Assembly: GCA_019744975.1 (NCBI GenBank) | Contig: JAIETP010000030.1 | Coordinates: 1 to 41,328, forward strand | Reading direction: 5' to 3' | DNA: 41,328 nt | Origin: Burkholderiales bacterium | GTDB taxonomy: Bacteria > Pseudomonadota > Gammaproteobacteria > Burkholderiales > SG8-41 | Part shown: positions 1 through 8,396 of the stretch, piece by piece | Layout: each line of letters starts with the position of its first letter | How positions within the stretch are numbered: position 1 is the stretch's first letter | The notes under the pieces: generated by a model | Seen by the model: only the letters and a program-made list of their open reading frames with translations | What the model was told of the DNA's origin: nothing | Database searches by the model: none | Program-made: the position numbers and the translations under genes

Positions 1-1
1 T

Positions 2-120
2 GGCGATTTTGGCCACAACCCGGAGGGACGGGACGATTTGGCCCCAGTGCGTTGTCGCGCCTTCGCTTGTTTGCCACAGGGCAAACCGCGCTCGACGCTC
101 CTAGCCCTGAGGCCAAATCG
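2..120. repeat. Structured intergenic element with nested inverted repeats
   Basis: The stretch before the first gene holds no convincing ORF but has strong symmetry. The arm at 34-47 (CGATTTGGCCCCAG) is the reverse complement of 107-120 with one mismatch. Inside it, 69-75 (GTTTGCC) and 80-86 (GGCAAAC) form a perfect 7-bp stem with a 4-base loop. A diverged copy of the outer arm (GCGATTTTGGCC) lies near position 4. This could be a dispersed palindromic repeat, a terminator of the gene to the left, or a small structured RNA; the sequence alone does not decide. Confidence 0.5.
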
Positions 121-178
121 ACGCCGTCGCACTCATGAAGTAATGGTTAACAGGCCCTAACTACAGCGGATTACAGCC

Positions 179-565
179 ATGGATACCCTGCAGGCCGGCA
201 TGACACTTACGGTCGAACGCGAAGTCAGCGAAGCGATGACCACGCAGCGCGGCGACTACAAGGTGTTTTCGACGCCGTCGATGGTGCAGTTTTGTGAAAG
301 CGCGGCGGGTCAGCTGGTCGCGCCGCATCTCAAGCCGGGCCAGGGCCAGGTCGGCATCGTCGTCACCATCCGCCACATGGGGCCGACGCCGATGGGCAAG
401 AAAGTGCGCGCCGAGGTCGAGCTGACCGGTGTTGACCGCCGCCGGCTGACTTTCAAGATCAAGGTGTTCGATGACGTCGAGCAGATCGGTGAATGCGACC
501 ACGATCGTTTCATCGTCGATCTCGACAAATACCAGGCCAGACTGAAGAAAAAAATCGAAGGCTGA
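179..565 (+). CDS. FlK-like hotdog-fold acyl-CoA thioesterase
   Basis: A 128-residue protein that fits the single hotdog domain of the fluoroacetyl-CoA thioesterase (FlK)-like family, which hydrolyses short acyl-CoA thioesters in the cytoplasm. The stretch STPSMVQFCESAAGQLVAPH followed by IRHMGPTPMG matches the family pattern. T32, E40 and H66 fall where FlK has its Thr/Glu/His catalytic triad. The length is usual for the family. The ATG at 179 is the first in frame, but its Shine-Dalgarno is weak. The next gene on the same strand starts 23 bases downstream, so the two may be co-transcribed. The family assignment is good; the natural substrate is unknown, and fluoroacetate specificity should not be assumed. 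Confidence 0.8.
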   Translation: MDTLQAGMTLTVEREVSEAMTTQRGDYKVFSTPSMVQFCESAAGQLVAPHLKPGQGQVGIVVTIRHMGPTPMGKKVRAEVELTGVDRRRLTFKIKVFDDVEQIGECDHDRFIVDLDKYQARLKKKIEG

Positions 566-588
566 GCCTTCGTTCACACGGACATTTC

Positions 589-1059
589 ATGAAACGACTG
601 CTACCCGCGATACTGCTGCTGACGGCGCTCCATGCGCATGCCGACTTCGTCAAATACCATGAAGACGATGAAATGGTGTCGTACCTGGACGCGGCATCGA
701 TCACCCGTGAGGGCCGCGAGCTGCGTATGTGGACCATCGATGATTACAAACAGACGCAGACCGATATTCCGAACAAACCCTATCGTTCGGTGAAGTCACA
801 CTGGACTTTTGATTGCGCCAAACGCCTGAGTGACGTGATGGCGGCGTTGTATTACATGGAGGGCATGGCGCAAGGCGAATCCATTCACGCCGGTGCGGTC
901 TCCGAGCGGCAGTGGGACAAGGTCACGCCGGGCACGGTCGGCGAACTGGCATTCAAGGTGGCTTGTGCAAAACCCGCTGCTGCAAAACCGGGCTCAGCAA
1001 AACCTGCCGCAGTAAATCCCACCCCGACAAAACCGGCGGAGAAACCGCGGACGCCTTGA
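589..1059 (+). CDS. Secreted surface-adhesin-E-like small protein
   Basis: A 156-residue protein beginning MKRLLPAILLLTALHAHA, a clear Sec signal peptide with likely cleavage after HAHA. The mature part (DFVKYHEDDEMVSYLDAASI...MWTIDDYKQTQ...SVKSHWTFDCAKRL) has the look of the surface-adhesin protein E-like domain common in betaproteobacteria: a small periplasmic or surface domain with two cysteines (here in FDCAK and VACAK) that could form a disulfide. The C-terminus is a low-complexity Lys/Pro/Ala tail (about residues 123-156) of KPA-type repeats. The ATG at 589 is chosen because the signal peptide starts there; an in-frame extension to 493 overlaps the upstream gene. The function is unknown. 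Confidence 0.75.
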   Translation: MKRLLPAILLLTALHAHADFVKYHEDDEMVSYLDAASITREGRELRMWTIDDYKQTQTDIPNKPYRSVKSHWTFDCAKRLSDVMAALYYMEGMAQGESIHAGAVSERQWDKVTPGTVGELAFKVACAKPAAAKPGSAKPAAVNPTPTKPAEKPRTP

Positions 1060-1068
1060 TTACGTCTC

Positions 1069-1096
1069 TAAGTATTTGTTTTTATTGATTATTTTT
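1069..1096 (+). repeat. A/T-rich boundary element, copy 1
   Basis: TAAGTATTTG followed by TTTTTATTGATTATTTTT, in very GC-rich surroundings. It lies between two convergent genes and supplies the last codons and stop of the minus-strand hydrolase, whose C-terminus reads RKNNQ. It is one of seven related copies in this window; the others are at 4754, 13249, 23071, 26345, 32261 and 38702. It has no hairpin, so it is not an obvious intrinsic terminator. Confidence 0.7.
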
Positions 1097-1939
1097 TCTA
1101 ACCCGCGGCCGCCAGCGCTGCGATTCAACCAGCGCCAGGAATTCATCGGTGATGCGGTTGAAATGCGCCGGTTCTTCCAGATTGACCACGTGGCCGGTGG
1201 CCGACACGACCGTGAGGCGAGCCGCAGCGCAAGTACGTTTGATGAACAGCCCGGCGTCGAGCGCGTTTTCGTCTTCGTCGCCGACCACCACATGCAGCGG
1301 CACTTTCAGCCGGCGCAGCCCGCGTTCCAGGCTCTGGATGGGCGGGCGGCGCATCTGGATGCCGCGCAGCGTGTTGGCGTGGCCCAAGCCGGAATGTTCG
1401 CAAAAACGCCGCCAGAATTCGCGCCAAGCCCGCGGATCCTTGTGCAGCAGCTGCACGCGGTTGGGCGCGTTGCGGTAGGTTTTGGCGATGTCCTGCAGCG
1501 GCAGTGTTTCAAATTCCCGCGCGCGGATCGCGGTGTTGCGCAAAAACGCTTTGCGTTTTTTCGGATCGGAACCCGATCCCGCGCCGATCAGCGTCAGCGA
1601 CTGCGCCATGCGCGGGTACTGCAGCCCGAAGTGCAGCGTTGATGCCGCGCCCATGGAACAGCCGATGATGTGCGCCTTGTTGAGGCCGCAGTGGCGCATC
1701 ACCGCGGCAATGTCATCGCTGGCGATGGTCTGCGAATACCGGGTCCAGGATTTCGGCACCTCCGACGGCGGATAACCCCGCGCGTTGAAGGCGATGCAGC
1801 GATGGCGGCGGCTGAAGTGCCGGATCTGGTCTTCCCAACTGCGCAGGTCGCCCGAGAACTCGTGCACGAACACAATCGGCGTGCCGCGGCCGCTGTCTTC
1901 GTAATACAGTCGTGCCTTCCTGGCTGGTGCGTAAGGCAT
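1082..1939 (-). CDS. Alpha/beta hydrolase
   Basis: A 285-residue alpha/beta-hydrolase-fold protein. IVFVHEFSGDLRSWEDQI is the strand-3 and oxyanion-loop region, where the usual HG is HE. IGCSMGAAS is the nucleophile elbow (G-x-S-x-G variant GCSMG, Ser as nucleophile). VVVGDEDENA gives the acid region and ATGHVVNLEEP the catalytic His. The ATG at 1939 is chosen because MPYAPARKARLYYEDSG is the canonical domain start and a GGGGGATG ribosome-binding site precedes it; the longer frame to 2047 runs into the hydratase gene. It lies 34 bases downstream of the enoyl-CoA hydratase and is probably co-transcribed with it. The substrate is unknown; esters, lactones or C-C hydrolase substrates of catabolic pathways are all possible. 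The last few codons lie inside an A/T-rich repeat. Confidence 0.85.
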   Translation of the reverse strand: MPYAPARKARLYYEDSGRGTPIVFVHEFSGDLRSWEDQIRHFSRRHRCIAFNARGYPPSEVPKSWTRYSQTIASDDIAAVMRHCGLNKAHIIGCSMGAASTLHFGLQYPRMAQSLTLIGAGSGSDPKKRKAFLRNTAIRAREFETLPLQDIAKTYRNAPNRVQLLHKDPRAWREFWRRFCEHSGLGHANTLRGIQMRRPPIQSLERGLRRLKVPLHVVVGDEDENALDAGLFIKRTCAAARLTVVSATGHVVNLEEPAHFNRITDEFLALVESQRWRPRVRKNNQ

Positions 1940-1973
1940 CACATCCCCCGGCCGGAAAACGGCGGCCCTGCTG

Positions 1974-2750
1974 TCAGCGGCCTTCGAATTTCGGTTTGCG
2001 TTTTTCGATGAACGCGGCCATGCCTTCCTTCTGGTCCCTTGACGCAAACAGCATTTGCAGCGTGCGTGTTTCCAGCGTCAGCCCCGTTTCCAGCGACGCA
2101 TCCATGCCGCGGATCACCGACTCCTTGGTCTGCTGGATCGCCAGCGGCGCCAGTTCCGCGATCTGCACCGCCATCGCGATGGCACGTTTTTCGACTTCGG
2201 CATCGGGCACGATTTCGCTGACCAGTCCCATCGCTTCCGCTTCCTTCGCGCCGAACAGGTCGCCGGTCAGCACATAACGCATCGCCTTGTATTTGCCCAC
2301 GGTGCGCGGCAAACGCTGGGTGCCGCCGCCACCGGGGATGATGCCGATTTTGACTTCAGGCTGGCCGAACTTCGCCGATTCGCCGGCGATGATGATGTCG
2401 CAGGTCATCGCCAGCTCGCAGCCGCCCCCCAGCGCAAAACCGCTGACTGCGGCGATCACCGGTTTCGGGCAGGCGTAGATGGTGCGCCACATTTTCTGGG
2501 TGCCACGCAGCAGCATGTCGATGGTGCCGGCATTGGCCATTTCCTTGATGTCGGCACCTGCCGCGAAAGCCTTGTCGTTGCCGGTGAGCACGATGCAGCG
2601 CACCGAATCGTCATCGCTCATTTCGCTCAGGTACTGGCCGATCAGTTTGCGCACCTCCAGGTTCAGCGCATTGCGTGCTTCCGGACGGTTGATGCGGATC
2701 AGGCCGACGCCCTCGGCGGGGCGTTCGGTGATGACGACGGCTGCGGTCAT
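1974..2750 (-). CDS. Enoyl-CoA hydratase/isomerase family protein
   Basis: A 258-residue crotonase-fold protein, the standard length. GGGCELAMTCDI and FGQPEVKIGIIPGGGGTQRLPR contain E112 and E132, which match the two catalytic glutamates of true enoyl-CoA hydratases that add water across trans-2-enoyl-CoA. AFAAGADIKEM is the oxyanion and CoA-binding segment. The ATG at 2750 is preceded by GAGGAG at good spacing. It follows the first TctC gene by 13 bases and precedes the hydrolase, so the unit looks like an uptake-plus-CoA-degradation operon. It could serve fatty-acid beta-oxidation or the side-chain or aromatic CoA degradation implied by its neighbours. Confidence 0.92.
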   Translation of the reverse strand: MTAAVVITERPAEGVGLIRINRPEARNALNLEVRKLIGQYLSEMSDDDSVRCIVLTGNDKAFAAGADIKEMANAGTIDMLLRGTQKMWRTIYACPKPVIAAVSGFALGGGCELAMTCDIIIAGESAKFGQPEVKIGIIPGGGGTQRLPRTVGKYKAMRYVLTGDLFGAKEAEAMGLVSEIVPDAEVEKRAIAMAVQIAELAPLAIQQTKESVIRGMDASLETGLTLETRTLQMLFASRDQKEGMAAFIEKRKPKFEGR

Positions 2751-2763
2751 GAATAACTCCTCT

Positions 2764-3744
2764 TTACTGTTTGGCGAGACCGATATCAACCAGCACGGCC
2801 TTGATGTCGTTGTAGTCCTTGACGATGTCCTTGCTGAACTGCGCGCTGCCGACAAAATCATCCGACCAGTAGTTTTTGTCGAGGTCGGCTTTCCATTCCG
2901 GAGTCGAGGCGACCTTGCGCAGCACACCTTCCCAGTAGGCGACCTGCGCCGGCGTAATGTCCTTGGGCGCCATGATCGAGCGCCAGCCACCGTAGACCAG
3001 GTTGGCGCCCTGTTCTTTCCAGGTCGGCACCTGGGCGAATGCGCCGGGGAAACGTTTTTCCGAAGACACGCCGATCACGCGCAGCCGGCCTTCGGCGAGG
3101 TGTCCTGCGACGTTGCCCGCCGCGGTGGTCACCATGTCGATGTGGCCGCCGAGCACCTGGGTGATGGCTTCAGCCGAACCCTTGAAGGCGATGGCTTTCA
3201 GGTTGCGCGCGTTGACCCCGACGCTTTTGGCAAGCAGACCCGCGGCGATGTGGTTGTGGCTGCCCAGCGTGGTGGCGAAACCGATCGACACCGATTGCGG
3301 ATTTTCCTTGAGTTTCGCGATCAGGTCGCGGCCGGTCTTGATCGGTGAATTGGCGTTGACCGCGAACACCACGTAGTCGTTGAAGAGTGATGCCACCGGC
3401 GTGAAATCCATGTAGCTCAGCGGGCTGGTGCCGACAATGTGGTTGGTCAGCAATGCGGTGGTGCCGATCAGCAGCGTATGTGGATCGCCCTTTTTCTGGC
3501 TGACGTAGTTGAAGGCAATGGAGCTGCCGCCGCCGGGACGGTTGACCACCGTCAGCGAGGTCGGAATCAGTTTGGCCTCGACGATGGCTTTTTCGACGGT
3601 GCGCGCGGTTTTGTCGTTGCTGCCGCCGGGTGCGGAACCGACGACGATTTCAACATTGCGGCTGGGCGACCAGCCCTGGGCGGCGGCGATGCCGGTGAGA
3701 GTTGCAGTGCCGATGGCGATTGTCAGCTTGATCCAGGTTTTCAT
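2764..3744 (-). CDS. TctC/Bug-family periplasmic solute-binding protein (1)
   Basis: A 326-residue extracytoplasmic receptor of the tripartite tricarboxylate transporter (Bug) family. It has an N-terminal signal peptide (MKTWIKLTIAIGTATLTGIAAA), then the family opening WSPSRNVEIVVGSAPGGSNDKTAR; most members have PxGGxxD here and this one has PGGSND. VVNRPGGGSSIAFNYV is the second ligand-loop signature. Such proteins bind carboxylates in the periplasm and deliver them to TctA/TctB membrane partners, which are not encoded in this window. It diverges most from the other five TctC copies here. Gene order on the minus strand places it after TctC 2 and before the enoyl-CoA hydratase. The ligand is unknown. 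Confidence 0.88.
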   Translation of the reverse strand: MKTWIKLTIAIGTATLTGIAAAQGWSPSRNVEIVVGSAPGGSNDKTARTVEKAIVEAKLIPTSLTVVNRPGGGSSIAFNYVSQKKGDPHTLLIGTTALLTNHIVGTSPLSYMDFTPVASLFNDYVVFAVNANSPIKTGRDLIAKLKENPQSVSIGFATTLGSHNHIAAGLLAKSVGVNARNLKAIAFKGSAEAITQVLGGHIDMVTTAAGNVAGHLAEGRLRVIGVSSEKRFPGAFAQVPTWKEQGANLVYGGWRSIMAPKDITPAQVAYWEGVLRKVASTPEWKADLDKNYWSDDFVGSAQFSKDIVKDYNDIKAVLVDIGLAKQ

Positions 3745-3805
3745 GATGTTGTTTCCTCGGTGGTTGATGCCCGTGCCGGCGGCTGGCCGGCATGGGTCAT
3801 TTGGT

Positions 3806-4774
3806 TTACAGCGGCTTGATGCCGGCTTTTTTGATGACGTTGCTGTATTTTTCGGTCTCCGCGCGGATGAATTTGCCGAAGTCCTCGGTCGAGCCGCCCT
3901 TGGTGATCAGGCCGTCACGATCGAATTTTTCCCGCACGTCCTTCATCGCCAGCGCCTTGTTCACGTCGGCGTTGACCTTGTTGATGATGTCCTTCGACAC
4001 CTTGCTCGGCGCCATCAGGCCGAACCAGTTGCTGGCTTCATAACCCTTGACACCGGACTCGTCGAAGGTGGGCACATCGGGAACCGCCGGGAAACGCTGC
4101 AGGCTGCTGATTGCGATCGCGCGCAACCGTCCGCCCGGCTGGATGTGCGGCACCAGCGCCGGCACGCCACTGAACACCATTTCGACATTGCCCGAAATGG
4201 CATCGGTGATCGACGGCACATTGCCCTTGTACGGCACATGCACGATCTTGGTCCCGGCCATGAAATTGAGCAGCTCGCCGGCCATGTGGTTGGAACTGCC
4301 GAGTCCGGCGTGGCCGTAATTCAACTGACCCGGACGGGATTTGGCCAGCGCAATCAGCTCCTTTGCATTTTTGGCGGGGAGCGAGGGATGCGCGGCGAGC
4401 AATGCCGCGCCCTGCACGCACCACACCACCGGCGCGAAGTCGCGCGCGGTGTTGTATGGCGGCTTGGCGTAGAGCGTCATGTTGATGGCGTTGGAGGCAC
4501 CGCCCATGAACAGCGTGTAGCCGTCGGGCGGGGCGGTGGCAGCGAGTTCCGAGCCGATATTGGTGCCACCGCCGGGACGGTTGTCGACAACGATCTGCTG
4601 GCCCCACATTTCAGACACTTTGGCGGCGACGGTGCGCGCCGTGTAGTCGGTGTTGCCGCCCGCGGCATAGGGCACGATGATGCGCACGGTGCGTGCCGGC
4701 CAGTTTTGTGCGAACACCGGAGCTGCGATCAGCAGCGCGGTGGCGGTAATTAATAACTTATTGATTTTATTCAC
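3806..4774 (-). CDS. TctC/Bug-family periplasmic solute-binding protein (2)
   Basis: A 322-residue protein with a signal peptide (INKLLITATALLIAAPVFAQ), then the classic Bug opening WPARTVRIIVPYAAGGNTDYTAR and VDNRPGGGTNIGSELAA. GLGSSNHMAGELLNFMAG and HVPYKGNVPSITDAISGNVEM are typical family blocks. The start is a GTG at 4774, supported by GGAGGAG a few bases upstream. The first codons coincide with an A/T-rich repeat copy (4754-4780), so the repeat forms part of the signal-peptide N-region. It is probably expressed with the hydroxyacid dehydrogenase just upstream and TctC 1 downstream. It is a periplasmic carboxylate receptor of unknown ligand. Confidence 0.9.
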   Translation of the reverse strand: MNKINKLLITATALLIAAPVFAQNWPARTVRIIVPYAAGGNTDYTARTVAAKVSEMWGQQIVVDNRPGGGTNIGSELAATAPPDGYTLFMGGASNAINMTLYAKPPYNTARDFAPVVWCVQGAALLAAHPSLPAKNAKELIALAKSRPGQLNYGHAGLGSSNHMAGELLNFMAGTKIVHVPYKGNVPSITDAISGNVEMVFSGVPALVPHIQPGGRLRAIAISSLQRFPAVPDVPTFDESGVKGYEASNWFGLMAPSKVSKDIINKVNADVNKALAMKDVREKFDRDGLITKGGSTEDFGKFIRAETEKYSNVIKKAGIKPL

Positions 4775-4780
4775 TATTTT
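4754..4780 (+). repeat. A/T-rich boundary element, copy 2
   Basis: TAACTTATTG followed by ATTTTATTCACTATTTT matches copy 1 at about 21 of 27 positions. It overlaps the translation start (GTG, 4774) of the minus-strand TctC gene. Confidence 0.5.
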
Positions 4781-4797
4781 CTCCTCCGTTATTAGTA

Positions 4798-5796
4798 TCA
4801 GGATGATGCAGTGCGAACTTGATTGCGCAGCGGTTTGCCCTGATGCCAGCAGCCGAGGTTGCCGAGGAACATCTGGTAGACCCGCTCATCGTTGCCGGCC
4901 GCCGCCGCTGAATTGTGCGGTGTGACCAGCACATTGGGCAGATCCCACAAAGGGGATTCTGCCGGCAGCGGTTCTTTTTCGAATACGTCGAGATAGGCGC
5001 CGCCCAGACGCTGCTCGCGCAGCGCTGCAACCATGGCAGTTTCGTCGATGATCTCGCCGCGCGCAACATTGATGATGCACGCGCCCTGCGGCAGCCGGGC
5101 CAGCATGCCGGCATCAATCAGGCCGCGGGTTTCGGTGGTCAGCGGGGTGGCGATGATCAGCCAGTCACAATGTGGCAACAACTGGGGCAGCCTGTCTGGA
5201 GGATACAGTTCATCGACCGGATCGCCGGGCTGTTGCGGACTGCGGCGGATGCCGATGACCTTCAACCCCAGTGCCTGTGCCAGCCTTGCAATTTCGCTGC
5301 CGATACTGCCCAGCCCGAACACGACCGCAGTCTGGCCGACGAGATCGCGCGGGAAATCCGGCGGCCGCATCGGATCCCAGCGCCGTTCGCGCTGGGCCGT
5401 GAGCCAGCGCGGGAAATTGCGCGCCAGCATCAGCAGCCCGGTAATCGCGGTCTGCGCGATGGGGGCCGCGGTTGAACCCGCCGAAGTCGTCAAACGCACG
5501 CCGCGTTCGAGCATTTCGGTATAAATCGGATGATCGACGCCGGCATTGAATACATGCAGCCATTGCAATGCGGGGGCTTTGCGTACGGTCGAAAAAAACT
5601 GGCGCGAGAATTTCGGGAAAACATCCTGGGAAAAAAACGCCAGATCCAGCCGGGCGCAGTCGGCGTCACTCAGTCGGCCTTCGGGGTCTGCCGGCAGCAC
5701 CACCAGTTCCAGCGGGATGCCAAGGCGCCCGGCATGGGCGGCGATGTCGGCGCCGCGTTCGGCGTGCAGGCGGGAGGATACGAGCAGGGTGGTCAT
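4798..5796 (-). CDS. D-2-hydroxyacid dehydrogenase (NAD(P)-dependent)
   Basis: A 332-residue member of the D-isomer-specific 2-hydroxyacid dehydrogenase family, which interconverts 2-oxoacids and D-2-hydroxyacids such as glyoxylate/glycolate or hydroxypyruvate/glycerate. [19 protein letters not shown] is the Rossmann dinucleotide motif. [14 protein letters not shown] holds the substrate-binding Arg, [16 protein letters not shown] the family Glu region, and [11 protein letters not shown] the catalytic His. The ATG at 5796 ([10 protein letters not shown]) is preferred; a GTG at 5817 would add seven residues, and neither has a strong ribosome-binding site. It is divergent from dapE and 23 bases upstream of TctC 2. 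The substrate cannot be told from sequence; the neighbouring TctC proteins suggest a hydroxy- or ketoacid taken up from outside. Confidence 0.85.
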   Translation of the reverse strand: MTTLLVSSRLHAERGADIAAHAGRLGIPLELVVLPADPEGRLSDADCARLDLAFFSQDVFPKFSRQFFSTVRKAPALQWLHVFNAGVDHPIYTEMLERGVRLTTSAGSTAAPIAQTAITGLLMLARNFPRWLTAQRERRWDPMRPPDFPRDLVGQTAVVFGLGSIGSEIARLAQALGLKVIGIRRSPQQPGDPVDELYPPDRLPQLLPHCDWLIIATPLTTETRGLIDAGMLARLPQGACIINVARGEIIDETAMVAALREQRLGGAYLDVFEKEPLPAESPLWDLPNVLVTPHNSAAAAGNDERVYQMFLGNLGCWHQGKPLRNQVRTASS

Positions 5797-5876
5797 TGCA
5801 GAAAAGGGCGCGGCCACGGAAGAGAGGGAGATTTTACCCGCTCTTTGCTACCATGCGCCTGACTGCATACGCACCG

Positions 5877-5940
5877 CAACATTCACGCACAGCAACATTC
5901 ACGCGCCTCAATAGTCACGCACCTCAACAGTCACGAAATA
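5877..5940. repeat. Four 16-bp tandem repeats upstream of dapE
   Basis: Four consecutive units, CAACATTCACGCACAG, CAACATTCACGCGCCT, CAATAGTCACGCACCT and CAACAGTCACGAAATA, with core CAA..-TCACGC. They fill most of the divergent gap between the hydroxyacid dehydrogenase and dapE. They may be a replication-slippage array or repeated regulator sites. The array ends 20 bases before the dapE start codon. Confidence 0.75.
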
Positions 5941-5960
5941 ACCTGTGGAAAGTTCGTTCA

Positions 5961-7094
5961 ATGGAAATTAACACCCTGGAACTGACCCGGCAACTGATCG
6001 CACGTCGCTCGGTGTCGCCGGACGATGCCGGTTGCCTTGATCTGGTGATGGCGCAATTGAAACCCCTGGGTTTCGAGTGCGAGATCATCGCCATGAACGG
6101 CGTCACCAATCTGTGGGCGCGTCGCGGCAAAGCGGCGCCGCTGCTGTGTTTTGCCGGGCACACCGATGTTGTGCCCACCGGTCCGCTGGAGAGCTGGCAG
6201 ATCGATCCCTTCACGCCGACGGTGAAGGACGGTGTGTTGTACGGCCGTGGTGCTTCCGACATGAAAACCTCGATCGCGGCGTTTGTCATCGCGCTGCGTG
6301 ATTTCATCAAAGCCAATCCCGACCATCCGGGTTCTCTGGCGGTGATGTTCACCTCCGACGAGGAGGGCCCGGCCACCGACGGCACCGTGCGCATGGTCGA
6401 GGCGCTGGCGAAGCGCGGTGAAAAGCTCGATTACTGCATCGTTGGCGAACCGACCAGCGTCAAACAGCTGGGTGACACCATCAAAAACGGTCGCCGCGGT
6501 TCGCTGACCGGCATCCTGACGGTGAACGGCGTGCAGGGCCATGTCGCCTATCCGCACATGGCGCGCAACCCGATCCACGAAGTTGCGGCGGCGATTGCCG
6601 AACTGGCGGCGACGGAATGGGATCGCGGCAATGAATATTTCCCGCCGACGACCTGGCAGGTATCGAACTTTACCGCCGGCACCGGCGCCAACAACGTGAT
6701 TCCCGGCACCGCGCGTGTGCAGTTCAATTTCCGTTTTTCGACGGCAAGCACCGTCGAATCGCTGCAGACCCAGGTGCAGGGTATACTCAACAAACACGGC
6801 GTGCAGTATGACCTCGAGTGGCGGCAGGACGGCCGGCCGTTCCTGACGCCCAAGGGCGATCTGGTGGCCGCGGTGTCGCAGGCGATCAAGGAAGTCACGG
6901 GGGTGACCACCGAACTGTCGACCACCGGCGGCACTTCCGACGGTCGTTTCATCGCCGACATCTGCCCGCAGGTCGTCGAGTTCGGCCCCAACAACGCGAC
7001 CATCCACAAGATCAACGAATGCCTGCCGGTGGCGGAAATCGAGCCCTTGCAGAAAATTTATCTGCGGGTGCTGGAAATTCTGCTGCGCAAATGA
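5961..7094 (+). CDS. dapE: Succinyl-diaminopimelate desuccinylase
   Basis: A 377-residue cytoplasmic M20-family di-zinc hydrolase that converts N-succinyl-LL-2,6-diaminopimelate to LL-diaminopimelate and succinate, in lysine and peptidoglycan synthesis. [12 protein letters not shown] gives H67 and D69; [10 protein letters not shown] gives D100; [12 protein letters not shown] gives the catalytic E134 and metal-binding E135; VGEPTS gives E163; and NATIHKINE gives H349. These positions coincide with those known for the Haemophilus influenzae enzyme. The ATG at 5961 begins the canonical N-terminus; a longer open frame upstream runs through the 16-bp repeat array and is not coding. It is isolated on the plus strand, divergent from the dehydrogenase and convergent with the flavoprotein. 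Confidence 0.95.
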   Translation: MEINTLELTRQLIARRSVSPDDAGCLDLVMAQLKPLGFECEIIAMNGVTNLWARRGKAAPLLCFAGHTDVVPTGPLESWQIDPFTPTVKDGVLYGRGASDMKTSIAAFVIALRDFIKANPDHPGSLAVMFTSDEEGPATDGTVRMVEALAKRGEKLDYCIVGEPTSVKQLGDTIKNGRRGSLTGILTVNGVQGHVAYPHMARNPIHEVAAAIAELAATEWDRGNEYFPPTTWQVSNFTAGTGANNVIPGTARVQFNFRFSTASTVESLQTQVQGILNKHGVQYDLEWRQDGRPFLTPKGDLVAAVSQAIKEVTGVTTELSTTGGTSDGRFIADICPQVVEFGPNNATIHKINECLPVAEIEPLQKIYLRVLEILLRK

Positions 7095-7136
7095 AGCGGC
7101 CTGCACGGCTGGCCCTTGCATTCTCCGCAGCGGGAT

Positions 7137-8396
7137 TCAGGTTGATTGCACGGTTGTTGCGCTGACGGCCGTTGGCAGATATTTCAGCGCACCCAGTCCC
7201 GCCGCCCGTCCGCTGGCAAAACACGCGGTCAGCAGATAACCGCCGGTCGGTGCCTCCCAGTCGAGCATTTCGCCGGCGCAGAACACACCCGGCAGTGCTT
7301 TGATCATCAGCTGTTCATCGAGCGCTTCAAACGGCACGCCGCCGGCGCTGCTGATCGCTTCATCCAGCGGGCGCGTCGCCGTCAGTTGCAGCGGCAGGGC
7401 TTTGATGGTCGCGGCGAGGCGCTGCGGGTCGCGCATTTCCGCCGCACTCAGCACTTCGCGCAGCAGTCCGGCCTTGACGCCCTTGATGCCGAGGCGGCCC
7501 TGCAGGTGGCTCGAGAGTGAGCGCGAACCGCGCGGGTGCGAGACTTCCGCCAGCACGCGCGCCAGATCCTTGTCCGGCGCGAGATCAAGCTGCAGCGTGA
7601 CATTGCCCAGTGCGGCGAGGGTGTCGCGCAGCGGTGCCGACAGCGCATAGATCAGGCTGCCTTCAACACCGTAATCGCTGACCGTGAATTCACCCTGTCG
7701 GCGTTGTGTTTCGCCCCGCGCATCGGTCAGTGTTGCGGCAACGGCTTTTACCGGTTGGCCGGCAAAATGTTCGCGGAAGTGTGTGCTCCAGGCGATTTCA
7801 AAACCACAGTTGGAAGGTTGCAAGGGAACCACCGGCACACCGCGCGCCGCCAGCAGCGGCACCCAGGCGCCATCGGAACCCAGCCGTGCCCAGCTGCCGC
7901 CGCCCAGAGCCAGTACTGTGCAATCGGCTTGGACAATCTGTTCACCGGCGGGTGTAATAAAACGCAGTGCGCCCTCATCAGTCCAGCCGGTCCAGCGGTG
8001 GCGCACATGGATGCGCAAACCGGCGGCACGCAAACGATGCAGCCAGGCGCGCAGCAGCGGGGCGGCTTTCATTTCTTTCGGAAATACACGCTGTGAAGTG
8101 CCGACAAAGGTGTCTATGCCCAGGTCACAGACCCAGGCGCGCAACGCATCGGCGCCGAATGTTGCGAGCAGCGGCGCGATCCGTGTTTTGCGTACGCCAT
8201 AACGCAGCAGGAATTTTTCCGCGGGTTCGGCGTGGGTGATGTTCAGTCCGCCTTTGCCGGCGAGCAGGAATTTGCGGCCGACCGAGGGCATCGCATCGTA
8301 GAGATCGACTTGTATGCCACTCGCGAGCAGCACTTCGGCGGCCATCAGCCCTGCCGGACCGCCGCCGATGACGGCCGCGCGAGCGGCTACAACCAC
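7137..8396 (-). CDS. HI0933/BaiN-family NAD(P)/FAD-dependent flavoprotein
   Basis: A 419-residue FAD-binding protein of the YhiN/HI0933-like family. AAVIGGGPAGLMAAEVLLASG is the FAD beta-alpha-beta motif. FLLAGKGGLNITHAEP is the very characteristic family block, and PGVFCAGEMLDWEAPTGGYLLTACFASG is the C-terminal FAD-binding block. Members are uncharacterised oxidoreductases or housekeeping flavoproteins; BaiN of gut clostridia is the exception with a proposed bile-acid role, which should not be carried over here. The start is GTG at 8396, overlapping the end of corA by 10 bases, so translation is probably coupled. Confidence 0.88.
   Translation of the reverse strand: MVVAARAAVIGGGPAGLMAAEVLLASGIQVDLYDAMPSVGRKFLLAGKGGLNITHAEPAEKFLLRYGVRKTRIAPLLATFGADALRAWVCDLGIDTFVGTSQRVFPKEMKAAPLLRAWLHRLRAAGLRIHVRHRWTGWTDEGALRFITPAGEQIVQADCTVLALGGGSWARLGSDGAWVPLLAARGVPVVPLQPSNCGFEIAWSTHFREHFAGQPVKAVAATLTDARGETQRRQGEFTVSDYGVEGSLIYALSAPLRDTLAALGNVTLQLDLAPDKDLARVLAEVSHPRGSRSLSSHLQGRLGIKGVKAGLLREVLSAAEMRDPQRLAATIKALPLQLTATRPLDEAISSAGGVPFEALDEQLMIKALPGVFCAGEMLDWEAPTGGYLLTACFASGRAAGLGALKYLPTAVSATTVQST

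Noticed and set aside
493-588. Upstream extension of the surface-adhesin-like gene
   Set aside because: It overlaps the thioesterase gene in another frame, and the signal peptide begins at the ATG at 589.
1069-1096. Intrinsic terminator
   Set aside because: The A/T-rich element has no stem-loop before its T-rich part.
5568-5960. Long N-terminal extension of dapE
   Set aside because: It reads through the 16-bp repeat array and the divergent promoter. The catalytic residues number correctly only from the ATG at 5961.
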